Assembly: GCA_049509675.1 (NCBI GenBank)
Contig: JBEKZQ010000621.1
Span: 1 to 5,224 of the forward strand
Reading direction: 5' to 3'
Source: JBEKZQ01 sp049509675
Lineage (GTDB): Bacteria; Planctomycetota; Planctomycetia; Pirellulales; Thermoguttaceae
Length of the DNA: 5,224 nucleotides
The translations under genes and the position numbers were made by a program. Shown here piece by piece: positions 1 through 4,769 of the stretch. Position 1 is the first letter of the stretch. Every line of letters begins with the position of its first letter. The notes below the pieces were generated by a model. That model had not been told where the DNA came from, searched no databases, and saw only the letters and a program-made list of their open reading frames with translations.

Positions 1-59
1 CGCTGCGCTCCCTCCCCGGGGTCCACTCGGGCGATTGTTCCCCCGCTTCGACGGTACTA
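1..59. other. Non-coding, repeat-like sequence at the window edge
   Basis: On the minus strand this stretch directly follows the stop codon of the truncated HAD gene. None of its frames continues HAD-like sequence. On that strand it is rich in GGGGA and GAGCGCAGCG-type words, which I associate from memory with dispersed intergenic repeats in planctomycete genomes. That origin is an inference; only the loss of coding similarity is seen directly. Confidence 0.35.
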
Positions 60-197
60 TCAAGGCACTGCGACTTCCTGCCAGCCCTGGCGGATGAGCG
101 ACAACGTGCCGTCGAAGTCCAGCAGCACGTGGCTGATCTGCGGCCGGGGGCGGAAATGCGGGCTGAACTCGACCAGCCCGGTAAAACGCGAGGTCAC
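60..197 (-). pseudogene. Truncated HAD-family hydrolase (N-terminal 45 aa)
   Basis: The reading frame starts at GTG (195-197), with an AAGG ribosome-binding-like motif 6 nt upstream and an in-frame stop 27 nt before the start. It reads 45 residues to a TGA at 60-62. Residues 23-32 contain a hydrophobic strand followed by DFDGT (residues 27-31). This is motif I of the haloacid dehalogenase superfamily, where the first Asp (D27) is the nucleophile and the second (D29) the general acid/base. Family members normally exceed 180 residues and need motifs II to IV, all absent here, so the product cannot be a working phosphatase. Similarity stops at residue 45 and the sequence beyond is repeat-like, suggesting a deletion or insertion rather than only a point mutation. 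A real short peptide is possible but unlikely. Confidence 0.65.
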
Positions 198-272
198 GGT
201 TCGCCTTCAAAGAGACTTCCCATTAGCATGACATCGACGCGGGCAAACGGCAAGGGTCCGCGGGGGCTGGTT

Positions 273-475
273 CCCTCTCCCCTTGCGGGAGAGGCTTAGT
301 TGGGCAGCGCCACTTTGCGGCTTGAAATCTCCGTAAATGGTTTATGCAAAACAATTTGCGACGTTTCCGTCGTCGCAGGTTTTCCCATTTTCACAATTCG
401 ACACAACCTCCTATGCGCCAACAGGTTGCGCTACTTACGCCGAGTCAAAGTGGCGCTGCCCAATTAGGGTGAGGG
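273..475. repeat. Palindromic intergenic repeat, interrupted by an insertion
   Basis: The left part has a perfect 8-bp stem, CCTCTCCC (274-281) with GGGAGAGG (287-294), around a 5-nt loop, followed by CTTAG. The right part begins at 464 with TTAGGGTGAGGGG. Removing 300-463 and one copy of TTAG joins them as GAGAGGC-TTAG-GGTGAGGGG. This matches a CCCTCTCCC...GGGAGAGG...GGGTGAGGGG repeat that I recall as common between genes in several GC-rich bacteria. The hairpin is seen directly; the family assignment is from memory. Confidence 0.6.
300..463. mobile_element. Putative MITE, 164 bp, 18-bp terminal inverted repeats
   Basis: The ends are perfect inverted repeats: TTGGGCAGCGCCACTTTG at 300-317 and its exact reverse complement at 446-463. 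TTAG stands immediately outside both ends (296-299 and 464-467), as expected for a 4-bp target-site duplication. The 128-bp interior has no transposase-like frame, is AT-richer than its surroundings and contains a 6-bp stem hairpin (GCGACG 358-363 with CGTCGC 371-376). Together these features fit a non-autonomous element mobilised by a transposase encoded elsewhere. TTAG fits the YTAR target pattern I recall for the IS701 family, but I cannot confirm that parent. The alternative is a large structured RNA or regulatory palindrome, which would not explain the duplicated TTAG or the continuous repeat restored by excision. Confidence 0.6.
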
Positions 476-555
476 GTTTTTCTGGCTGCCAATCGATCTG
501 GGGTGGCAACGCCACAAGAGACTCTGCGGAAGCCTCTTGCCGCTGACGATCGGCA

Positions 556-593
556 CGCTCCGCGTGATGGATTCCATCTCGCGGAGCGAGATG
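556..593. repeat. Compound palindrome with two alternative hairpins
   Basis: Two mutually exclusive stems share bases. Hairpin A is a near-complete palindrome: CGCTCCGCG (556-564) pairs with CGCGGAGCG (580-588), and inside it GATGGA (566-571) pairs with TCCATC (573-578). Hairpin B pairs CATCTCGC (575-582) with GCGAGATG (586-593) around a 3-nt loop. The element lies 53 nt beyond the hicA stop, where it could also stabilise or end the hicBA transcript, although no T-run follows on the minus strand. Its CTCGC-GGA-GCGAG core resembles dispersed repeats I recall from planctomycete genomes. Confidence 0.5.
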
Positions 594-645
594 AGCACGA
601 GTGTTGCGACACCTATTGATTCCCCGGTCCCTACCTCTCCCTGCG

Positions 646-870
646 TCAACGCAACAAAACAAGAAACTCCTCCATGGTCAACCCTGCGGCGCGGATCAGC
701 GCACGAAGTGTTCCGGGGGCCAACTCGCGGTGCTGGGGGATCGAAAGGCTGGCGGTGTGTCCGGGCTTAAGAAGGATGACGTGGCTGCCCCGTTGGCGAT
801 CGACTCGCCAGCCGTCACGCTCAAAAGCCCGCAGCGCTTCCAACCCGGAGACCAGCGGCAGCTTGGGCAT
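646..870 (-). CDS. hicA: HicA-family toxin (mRNA interferase)
   Basis: This 74-residue protein has the size and motifs of the HicA/YcfA family, small double-stranded-RNA-binding-fold toxins that cleave mRNA and block translation when not bound by HicB. Residues 1-8 (MPKLPLVS) are the usual N-terminus. Residues 25-30 (RQRGSH) carry the family's key histidine, H30, followed by a beta strand (VILL). SIPQHREL at 43-50 and the GTLRALIRAAGL helix at 53-64 complete the domain, so the toxin appears intact. The ATG (868-870) overlaps the hicB stop as TAATG, indicating translational coupling; a GAGG motif lies 10 nt upstream inside hicB. A longer in-frame extension upstream exists but runs through hicB in another frame and has no family resemblance. 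Confidence 0.93.
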   Translation of the reverse strand: MPKLPLVSGLEALRAFERDGWRVDRQRGSHVILLKPGHTASLSIPQHRELAPGTLRALIRAAGLTMEEFLVLLR

Positions 871-1076
871 TACAGGGCGACCTCGACTTCCCGGACCGCG
901 ACGGTCAACGGCATTCCGTTGGCTGCACGGGCTTCCAGGCATCCCCGAATCGCCTCGCCGATGTTCCGAATCGCCTCTTCTTCCGTGTGCCCTTGGGAGA
1001 CACAGCCCGGGATGGCCGGACACTCCACAACGATCATCCCGGTCTCATCCCGCTCCAGTGTAACAAGAAGTCGCAT
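870..1076 (-). CDS. hicB: HicB-family antitoxin, short form
   Basis: This 68-residue protein matches the short HicB/UPF0150 antitoxins that neutralise HicA by direct binding. Its core is a degraded-RNase-H-like fold: strand MRLLVTLERDETG, then MIVVECPAIPGCVSQG (residues 14-29, with the characteristic P-x-x-PGC-SQG), then the helix TEEEAIRNIGEAIRGCLEA (31-49). The start at 1074-1076 was chosen because GGAGG stands 5 nt upstream; an ATG 27 nt further upstream lacks this. The protein ends right after the core (VREVEVAL), so it has no C-terminal ribbon-helix-helix or helix-turn-helix domain. It is therefore unlikely to repress its own promoter alone. Gene order is antitoxin first, toxin second, sharing one base at the junction. 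Confidence 0.92.
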   Translation of the reverse strand: MRLLVTLERDETGMIVVECPAIPGCVSQGHTEEEAIRNIGEAIRGCLEARAANGMPLTVAVREVEVAL

Positions 1077-1186
1077 TGTAACCTCCAAAGAAACATGGTC
1101 CAACTCGGTTCACCGTCCCCACCGGTCGCGGAAAGGAGTCGCGGGAAGGGAATGACCACCACATCGCCCTTTACAAATCTCGCCAC
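1034..1186 (-). pseudogene. Remnant of a PemK/MazF-family toxin N-terminus
   Basis: A GTG at 1184-1186 with GGAGG 7 nt upstream opens a 50-codon frame. Its first 15 residues (VARFVKGDVVVIPFP) closely resemble the start of PemK/MazF endoribonuclease toxins, where a KGD-[VI]-[VI]-x-[VI]-x-FPF segment forms the first strands of the SH3-like barrel. After IPFP the resemblance stops: the expected SDLS-x-x-K-x-RPALV segment is missing. The frame then runs over the hicB upstream region and into hicB until TGA at 1034-1036. The toxin fold (about 110 residues) cannot form. The initiation signals still look intact, so a short peptide might be made, and its start overlaps the 3' end of the antitoxin remnant by 16 nt, the usual arrangement for such pairs. 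Confidence 0.5.
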
Positions 1187-1239
1187 GCTTGTTCCTCCTC
1201 AGACCGAAGCCAATCTTGGGCAAGCACGTCTTGGCTAAT
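1171..1239 (-). pseudogene. Remnant of an antitoxin C-terminus
   Basis: About 22 residues, ending LAQDWLRSEEEQAWRDL and TAA at 1171-1173, resemble the acidic C-terminal tail of small antitoxins encoded just before PemK/MazF toxins (pattern: sLAxDWLxPEEDxAWxDL, recalled rather than searched). The upstream part of this frame runs into the antiporter gene in a different phase, and no N-terminal DNA-binding domain is visible, so the gene is truncated at its 5' end. The antiporter stop codon lies only 23 nt away. This points to a junction that removed most of the antitoxin. Confidence 0.45.
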
Positions 1240-1262
1240 TCTGCGGCACCAGAAGATTCCGG

Positions 1263-2900
1263 TCAAGGCCCTTTCTCCAACCCCTCCAGCAGCCGCAGCA
1301 GGCCGGCCGAGGCCTCGGCCTCTTCGCTGACTACGGCCGTGGCGCCGGCCTTCTTCATGGCGACCATCGTCGAGCGGTAGCGGCAGCGGACCAGCACCAT
1401 GCACTCGCGGTTCAAGCGTCGCACCGCTTTGACGATTTGCAGCGCGGTCTGGTCCTTCGGCACCGTCACCACGACCAGCGAGCCATGCTCGATCGATGCC
1501 CTGTGCAAGACCGCGGCCTCGGTGGCGTCGCCCGCCACGGTATGAAAGCCTTGCTGGGCGTAGGGGTGCAGATTCACCGGGCTGAGATCGACCAGGCAGA
1601 CGTCGATGCCGCTGGTTTCCAAGCGCGAGGCCACCTGGGCGCCAATCGGCCCAAGCCCGATGATCACGCCGTGGCGGACGGCGCGCGGCAACCCGCCGGG
1701 CGGCGGAGCGCCTTCCAATTCGCGGTCCAGCCAGGCATTGGCCCAGCGCAGGCCGACACGGATCAACAACGGCGTGAGGATCAGCGTACCCAGGGCGAGA
1801 AACAGCACGAGATGGAACGGCGCCGCCGTGATGATCCCGGCTGTCATGGCGGCGGAAAGCAGCAGGAAAGAGAACTCGCCCAATTGAGCCAGGCCGAGCC
1901 CCATGCCGGCGGCCACGCGCCAACGCAGACCCAGCAGGCGCAGGGCAACGGCGGCGGCCGCCGCCTTCAGCACCAGCACGCCCAACAGCGCCCCCAGGCA
2001 CGCCAGCGGATGGGCCGTCAGAAGGTCGAAGCGCATGAGCGTGCCCAGGCTCACGAAGAACACGGCGGCGAACGTCTCGCGATAGGGCAGCACCAGGGCG
2101 TCGATCTGGGCGGTCAGCCGGTTGTCGCCCAGCACCAGGCCGGCGGCGAAGGCGCCCAGGGCGGGCGGGAGTCCGATGAGGTAGGCGCCCAGGCCGGCCC
2201 CGCCCAGAACGGTCATCGCAAAGAGCACCACCAGTTCCGTGCTGCGCAGGCTGGCCAGGAGCGGGATGGCCGCCCGGGAGATCAGCCTTTGCACGATCAG
2301 GACCATGCCCACCAGAAGCACGGACTTCATCGCCAGCGAGGCCCAGGCCGCCGTGTGGGACCCGCCGTCGCCGCCGGTCAACAGCGGCACCAACAGCACC
2401 AGCGGCACCAGCGCCACGTCCTGGAATAAGAGGATGGCGATGGCCCGCCGCCCGTGCGGCGTCTCGGTCTGGCCGAACTCCTCCAACGCCTTGTAGACCA
2501 GCACGGTGGAACTCAATGCCACGGCGGCGCCGATCAACAGGGCGGCGCCCCACGACAGCCGCAGTAGAACGCATACCGCGCCGATCGGCACCGCCACCAA
2601 CGCCATCTGCACGCTGCCGCCGATGAGGAAGTAGCGGGCAATCCGCGCGAGTTCCCGGAGCGAGAACTCGATGCCGATGGAGAACAGCAATAGCAACGCC
2701 CCGGCCTCGGCCAGGTACTTCAACTCATGGGTGTCGCTGACCACCAGGCCGCTGCCGCCCTCGCCTACCAACGTGCCCACCACCAGGTAGCCGACCAGGA
2801 CCGAGATGCCAAAACGCCGGCAGATGGTCCCGGCCACCAGTCCCGCCAGCAGGATGATCAGCAGGTCCAGCACCAGTTTGGCAACCAGAGGCGTTTCCAT
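1263..2900 (-). CDS. CPA2-family cation/proton antiporter with TrkA-N domain (KefB/YbaL-like)
   Basis: This 545-residue inner-membrane protein should exchange K+ or Na+ for protons. Residues 1-390 form a chain of about 12 hydrophobic segments of the sodium/hydrogen exchanger domain. Residues 157-166 (LLFQDVALVP) contain the Q160-D161 pair typical of Kef-type members, in the position of the ion-binding aspartate. Residues 335-345 (GLGLAQLGEFS) are also family-typical. A Rossmann TrkA-N domain fills 409-540: G415-L-G417-P-I-G420 binds the dinucleotide and D438 ends the second strand. There is no TrkA-C domain. The KefC regulatory loop (HALESDIEP) is not seen; the matching region (LPYRETFAAVFFVSLG, 271-286) is closer to YbaL. 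The ATG at 2898-2900 has no clear Shine-Dalgarno sequence, but the N-terminus has the expected first membrane segment. Direction of transport and ion are inferred from the family only. Confidence 0.93.
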   Translation of the reverse strand: METPLVAKLVLDLLIILLAGLVAGTICRRFGISVLVGYLVVGTLVGEGGSGLVVSDTHELKYLAEAGALLLLFSIGIEFSLRELARIARYFLIGGSVQMALVAVPIGAVCVLLRLSWGAALLIGAAVALSSTVLVYKALEEFGQTETPHGRRAIAILLFQDVALVPLVLLVPLLTGGDGGSHTAAWASLAMKSVLLVGMVLIVQRLISRAAIPLLASLRSTELVVLFAMTVLGGAGLGAYLIGLPPALGAFAAGLVLGDNRLTAQIDALVLPYRETFAAVFFVSLGTLMRFDLLTAHPLACLGALLGVLVLKAAAAAVALRLLGLRWRVAAGMGLGLAQLGEFSFLLLSAAMTAGIITAAPFHLVLFLALGTLILTPLLIRVGLRWANAWLDRELEGAPPPGGLPRAVRHGVIIGLGPIGAQVASRLETSGIDVCLVDLSPVNLHPYAQQGFHTVAGDATEAAVLHRASIEHGSLVVVTVPKDQTALQIVKAVRRLNRECMVLVRCRYRSTMVAMKKAGATAVVSEEAEASAGLLRLLEGLEKGP

Positions 2901-2909
2901 GGTCGTCGA

Positions 2910-3272
2910 GTGACGCCGTTCTCTCGCGAAAAAGGAAAATCAGGACTGGGTGGCGTACCTTCGGAGAATGAACGCCGGCGACATTTTCGCCGCGCCTATC
3001 CGTTCATCCAAATGCTGGCCCCGTACAACGGCAAGGAACTGCCCCGCAGACGCGAGTTTCGGCCGGTGCAATGCCAGGACCTATCGGCGGCGGGCATCTC
3101 CTTTATCCTCGCCAGCCCCCCCAGTTTCGAGTATGCGGTCATCGCCTTGGGCGTTGCCCCAGAGTTAATCTATGTGACCGTTCGGGTGACGCATTGTAAT
3201 TCCCGCCCCGGCGCAACCGACGAATTCCTCGTGGGTTGCCGTTTCCTGGGCAAGGTATCGATCGGCCTCTGA
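2910..3272 (+). CDS. Small PilZ-domain protein, probable c-di-GMP binder
   Basis: From the GTG at 2910 this encodes 120 residues. Residues 22-28 (RRRHFRR) give the RxxxR motif and residues 57-62 (DLSAAG) give the D/NxSxxG motif, the two signatures of c-di-GMP binding by PilZ domains. They are followed by alternating beta strands (GISFIL, YAVIALG, LIYVTVRVTH) and a closing LVGCRFLGKVSI strand, as in single-domain PilZ proteins. It is probably a cytosolic effector that responds to c-di-GMP; the partner is unknown. The start is uncertain: the only in-frame ATG after 2727 lies inside the domain, after the RxxxR motif. GTG 2910 has no good Shine-Dalgarno sequence, and CTG 2946 has an AAGGA motif 9 nt upstream. 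The frame remains open further upstream, antisense to the antiporter, but that part looks non-coding. The next gene converges on it. Confidence 0.8.
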   Translation: MTPFSREKGKSGLGGVPSENERRRHFRRAYPFIQMLAPYNGKELPRRREFRPVQCQDLSAAGISFILASPPSFEYAVIALGVAPELIYVTVRVTHCNSRPGATDEFLVGCRFLGKVSIGL

Positions 3273-3289
3273 GCCATTGCGATTGGTGC

Positions 3290-3312
3290 CACTGCTGGCT
3301 TGCCCAGCAGTG
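3290..3312. repeat. Hairpin between convergent genes, possible bidirectional terminator
   Basis: CACTGCTGG (3290-3298) pairs perfectly with CCAGCAGTG (3304-3312) around a 5-nt loop. It sits between the stop codons of the PilZ gene (3272) and the isomerase gene (3356), where it could end both transcripts. No T-run follows on either strand, so it is not a standard intrinsic terminator. The sequence CACTGCTGG...CCAGCAGTGGCACC is a word I recall as abundant between genes in planctomycetes, so it may be a dispersed repeat with or without a termination role. Confidence 0.5.
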
Positions 3313-3355
3313 CAGAACGACACGACAGTCCAACTCCCTGCTCGGCCAACGCTAT

Positions 3356-4219
3356 TCAATCGGCCAGGTTTTCGCTCAGTTTGCGCCAGGCGGTCATGGA
3401 TCGGGCCAGGTGCTCCCGGGCGTCGCCGCCGATGCCGTAGCATTGCAGTCCGATGGGACCTGTGTAGCCCAACTGCTTGAGCGTTCGGAGCAGGGCCCCC
3501 ACGTCGAACGAGCCGCGGTCCAGCGGCTGGATGTAATGGTCCCAGCCGGGGCCGTCGTCGCGCACGTCGGCGCCGTTGATGGAAATGGCCCACAGCCGCG
3601 GCATGGCCTGCTGCAAAATCGGCTTGTAGTCCCGCCGCTTGTCCACCCGCAGCCAGTGGCACAGATTGAACATCGCGCCCACGTTGGGCCGATCGACCTT
3701 CTCCGCCACGCGGACTGCATCCTCGATGCGCTCCACCCAATTGCCGGTGTGCGGATACAACAACAATTGCGAGCCGGAATCCCGGGCCAGATCGGACATC
3801 TCGCGCAAGATTTTCACCGCCTGCGGATCGATCGACGCATCGGACGGTTTTGCCCCGCTGGCGATCAGCAGGAACTGCACGTGCCGGCCCTTGACCAGCG
3901 CCAGAACGTCCTTCAGTCGCGGATCGTATGCCGCTTTTCCCGGCGTGAAATCCACCGTGGTGGTGATTTGATACAGTTTCAGGCCGGCGGCGTCGAGTGT
4001 CTTCAGACGCTCGGCGACGTTGTCCATCCAGATGTGGCCGACGCCAGTGTAGCCGAGTTCCTTCAGCATCTGGGCCTGCTCGCCGAACGAACGGTGCTTG
4101 GCATCGTGCCAATCGATGCAGAAGGGAAAGAACGGATACGACTGCGGCCCGCCGGCACGAGCGGCTGCAACCAACGCCAACCAGGCGACCAACAAGAAAG
4201 CGATGTGTCGGATCTTCAT
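3356..4219 (-). CDS. Secreted sugar phosphate isomerase/epimerase (xylose-isomerase-like TIM barrel)
   Basis: This 287-residue protein begins with a signal peptide: basic MKIRH, a hydrophobic stretch FLLVAWLALVAAA, and a likely cut after ARA (residue 22). The rest fits the AP-endonuclease-2/xylose-isomerase barrel (PF01261 type): repeated strand-helix units such as LGYTGVGHIW (55-64), LYQITTTVDF (82-91), VQFLLIASG (114-122), LLLYPHTGNWVERIEDAVRV (152-171), NVGAMFNLCHWLRVD (179-193), LWAISINGAD (209-218) and IGLQCYGIGGD (256-266). Likely metal or substrate ligands are H157, N185/H188, D218 and Q259. Q259 occupies a position that is Glu in many relatives. The exact substrate is unknown; export suggests an extracytoplasmic sugar or sugar derivative. 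The ATG at 4217-4219 was preferred over one at 4240 because GGAG lies 9 nt upstream and the signal peptide starts there. It is transcribed toward the PilZ gene. Confidence 0.85.
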   Translation of the reverse strand: MKIRHIAFLLVAWLALVAAARAGGPQSYPFFPFCIDWHDAKHRSFGEQAQMLKELGYTGVGHIWMDNVAERLKTLDAAGLKLYQITTTVDFTPGKAAYDPRLKDVLALVKGRHVQFLLIASGAKPSDASIDPQAVKILREMSDLARDSGSQLLLYPHTGNWVERIEDAVRVAEKVDRPNVGAMFNLCHWLRVDKRRDYKPILQQAMPRLWAISINGADVRDDGPGWDHYIQPLDRGSFDVGALLRTLKQLGYTGPIGLQCYGIGGDAREHLARSMTAWRKLSENLAD

Positions 4220-4242
4220 GAGCGGGATCTCCAGCGGCATGT

Positions 4243-4260
4243 GGGGGGGAGGGGGAGGAA
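4243..4260. other. 18-nt homopurine G-rich tract upstream of the isomerase gene
   Basis: The plus strand reads seven G, A, five G, A, two G, two A without a pyrimidine. It is 23 nt before the isomerase start codon, on the template strand, so the mRNA leader would be C-rich. Such tracts can form triplex or G-quadruplex structures, but the third and fourth G-runs here are short. A role in expression is conjecture. Confidence 0.3.
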
Positions 4261-4349
4261 CGTCACCCTATCTTCGCTGGAAACCCGCCGGATTGCAACC
4301 GATCCGCAAGCGGCTTAGGATTTGGCGCAGAACAGCTTTGGCGGAATCC

Positions 4350-4438
4350 TGTAGGACGGATTGTTAATCCGTCCACGACTCGGCGACGGATTAACAATAT
4401 ATCTTGTCGTGCCGTCGGTGCCCGTCGACCGACCCTAC
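4350..4438. repeat. Composite palindromic intergenic repeat (GGACGGATT type)
   Basis: GGACGGATT (4354-4362) pairs with AATCCGTCC (4366-4374) around a 3-nt loop. Alternatively TTGTTAATCCGTC (4361-4373) pairs exactly with GACGGATTAACAA (4385-4397) around an 11-nt loop, so the two structures exclude each other. The outer ends, TGTAGGACGG at left and CCGACCCTAC at right, are imperfect inverted repeats (GTAGG shared, then one mismatch and one indel). The GTAGGACGGATT...AATCCGTCC word is one I recall as dispersed in planctomycete genomes. The right end overlaps the stop codon of the small gene at 4435. Confidence 0.5.
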
Positions 4439-4563
4439 CTCTTCGCGACACCGCTGGCCGACGGCAACGCGGCGGCGCGGTGTGCCGCGAACTTCTCGGC
4501 ATTACGCTTCTTTCGGATCCTCTTCTTCCGTTTGTCATCCCTGGCGCGACTGTGTCCGGACAT
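4435..4563 (-). CDS. Small very basic protein, 42 aa, function unknown
   Basis: The ATG at 4561-4563 has GGGAGG 5 nt upstream, the best ribosome binding site in the window, and a plausible promoter further upstream. The 42 residues contain 15 Lys/Arg and only three acidic residues. Residues 11-20 (KRKKRIRKKR) are basic at nine of ten positions, followed by an alanine-rich helix-like stretch (NAEKFAAHRAAA) and a flexible SASG tail. The composition suggests binding to RNA, DNA or the ribosome, but no known family is recognised. The in-frame extension upstream of the ATG has no protein-like character. The TAG stop is inside the inverted end of the neighbouring repeat, so the present C-terminus may have been set by the repeat's insertion. 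Confidence 0.6.
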   Translation of the reverse strand: MSGHSRARDDKRKKRIRKKRNAEKFAAHRAAALPSASGVAKR

Positions 4564-4611
4564 GGCTGCCTCCCGAGGAGCGTTTCTTCGACCTGCCAAC
4601 CTGAACCCTTT

Positions 4612-4640
4612 ATTATGCCACGTGTCGCCGGTCGCCACAA
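4612..4640 (-). promoter_or_regulatory. Putative sigma70-like promoter for the small basic gene
   Basis: On the minus strand TTGTGG (4635-4640) and CATAAT (4612-4617) are separated by exactly 17 nt. CATAAT matches the -10 consensus at five of six positions; TTGTGG matches the -35 at three. Transcription would start near 4605, leaving a leader of about 40 nt that contains the GGGAGG site. Confidence 0.45.
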
Positions 4641-4694
4641 CCGGGCATTTTCCCAGGCTGCTGCGCAGGTCAACACTTCTTCGCACGGCACGCC

Positions 4695-4723
4695 TTGCCG
4701 GTTCCTGGCCCAGAGGAGACAAT
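4695..4723 (+). promoter_or_regulatory. Putative sigma70-like promoter for the 101-aa gene
   Basis: TTGCCG (4695-4700) and GACAAT (4718-4723) are spaced by 17 nt, each matching its consensus at four of six positions. The predicted start near 4730 gives a leader of about 40 nt before the ATG at 4770. It is divergent from the promoter at 4612-4640. Confidence 0.35.
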
Positions 4724-4769
4724 AGCGACAGCCAGTGAAAGCCCGGTAACGAGCAACGGAGTCCATCTT

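Larger units (their letters stand above)
198..645. other. 448-bp gene-free region built of small repeats
   Basis: No frame here shows a convincing protein: the short frames lack family resemblance, and those overlapping the hairpins owe their openness to the repeats. What it holds is a palindromic repeat split by a 164-bp inverted-repeat element (273-475), a small hairpin GTGGC/GCCAC at 503-515, and a compound hairpin at 556-593, all listed separately where they matter. The stretch at 318-445 is visibly more AT-rich than its flanks. Confidence 0.6.

Noticed and set aside
337..546. A 69-codon plus-strand frame
   Set aside because: It spans the inserted inverted-repeat element and its junction and has no protein-like character.
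464..649. A 61-codon minus-strand frame downstream of hicA
   Set aside because: It runs through the compound palindrome and has no Shine-Dalgarno or family resemblance; its openness comes from the repeat.
1106..1149. CCGCGAC direct repeats upstream of hicB as an operator
   Set aside because: They are only two short copies inside the decayed toxin frame, and this HicB lacks a DNA-binding domain; not distinguishable from chance.
1437..2429. A 330-codon plus-strand frame antisense to the antiporter
   Set aside because: Its Gln/Arg/His/Gly-rich composition is typical of the antisense of a hydrophobic protein gene; no motif or good start signal.
1171..2574. A 467-codon minus-strand frame overlapping the antiporter gene
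   Set aside because: It is the same strand in another phase, kept open by high GC. The antiporter frame shows clear membrane and Rossmann motifs; only the last ~22 codons of this frame look meaningful, as an antitoxin remnant.
2727..2909. Upstream extension of the PilZ gene to the ATG at 2727
   Set aside because: It lies antisense to the antiporter N-terminus and is rich in Gln/His/Asp like other antisense shadows; similarity begins only near the RxxxR motif.
3236..4318. A 360-codon plus-strand frame antisense to the isomerase gene
   Set aside because: The minus-strand frame has a signal peptide and TIM-barrel motifs; the plus-strand frame has none and would cover the convergent region.
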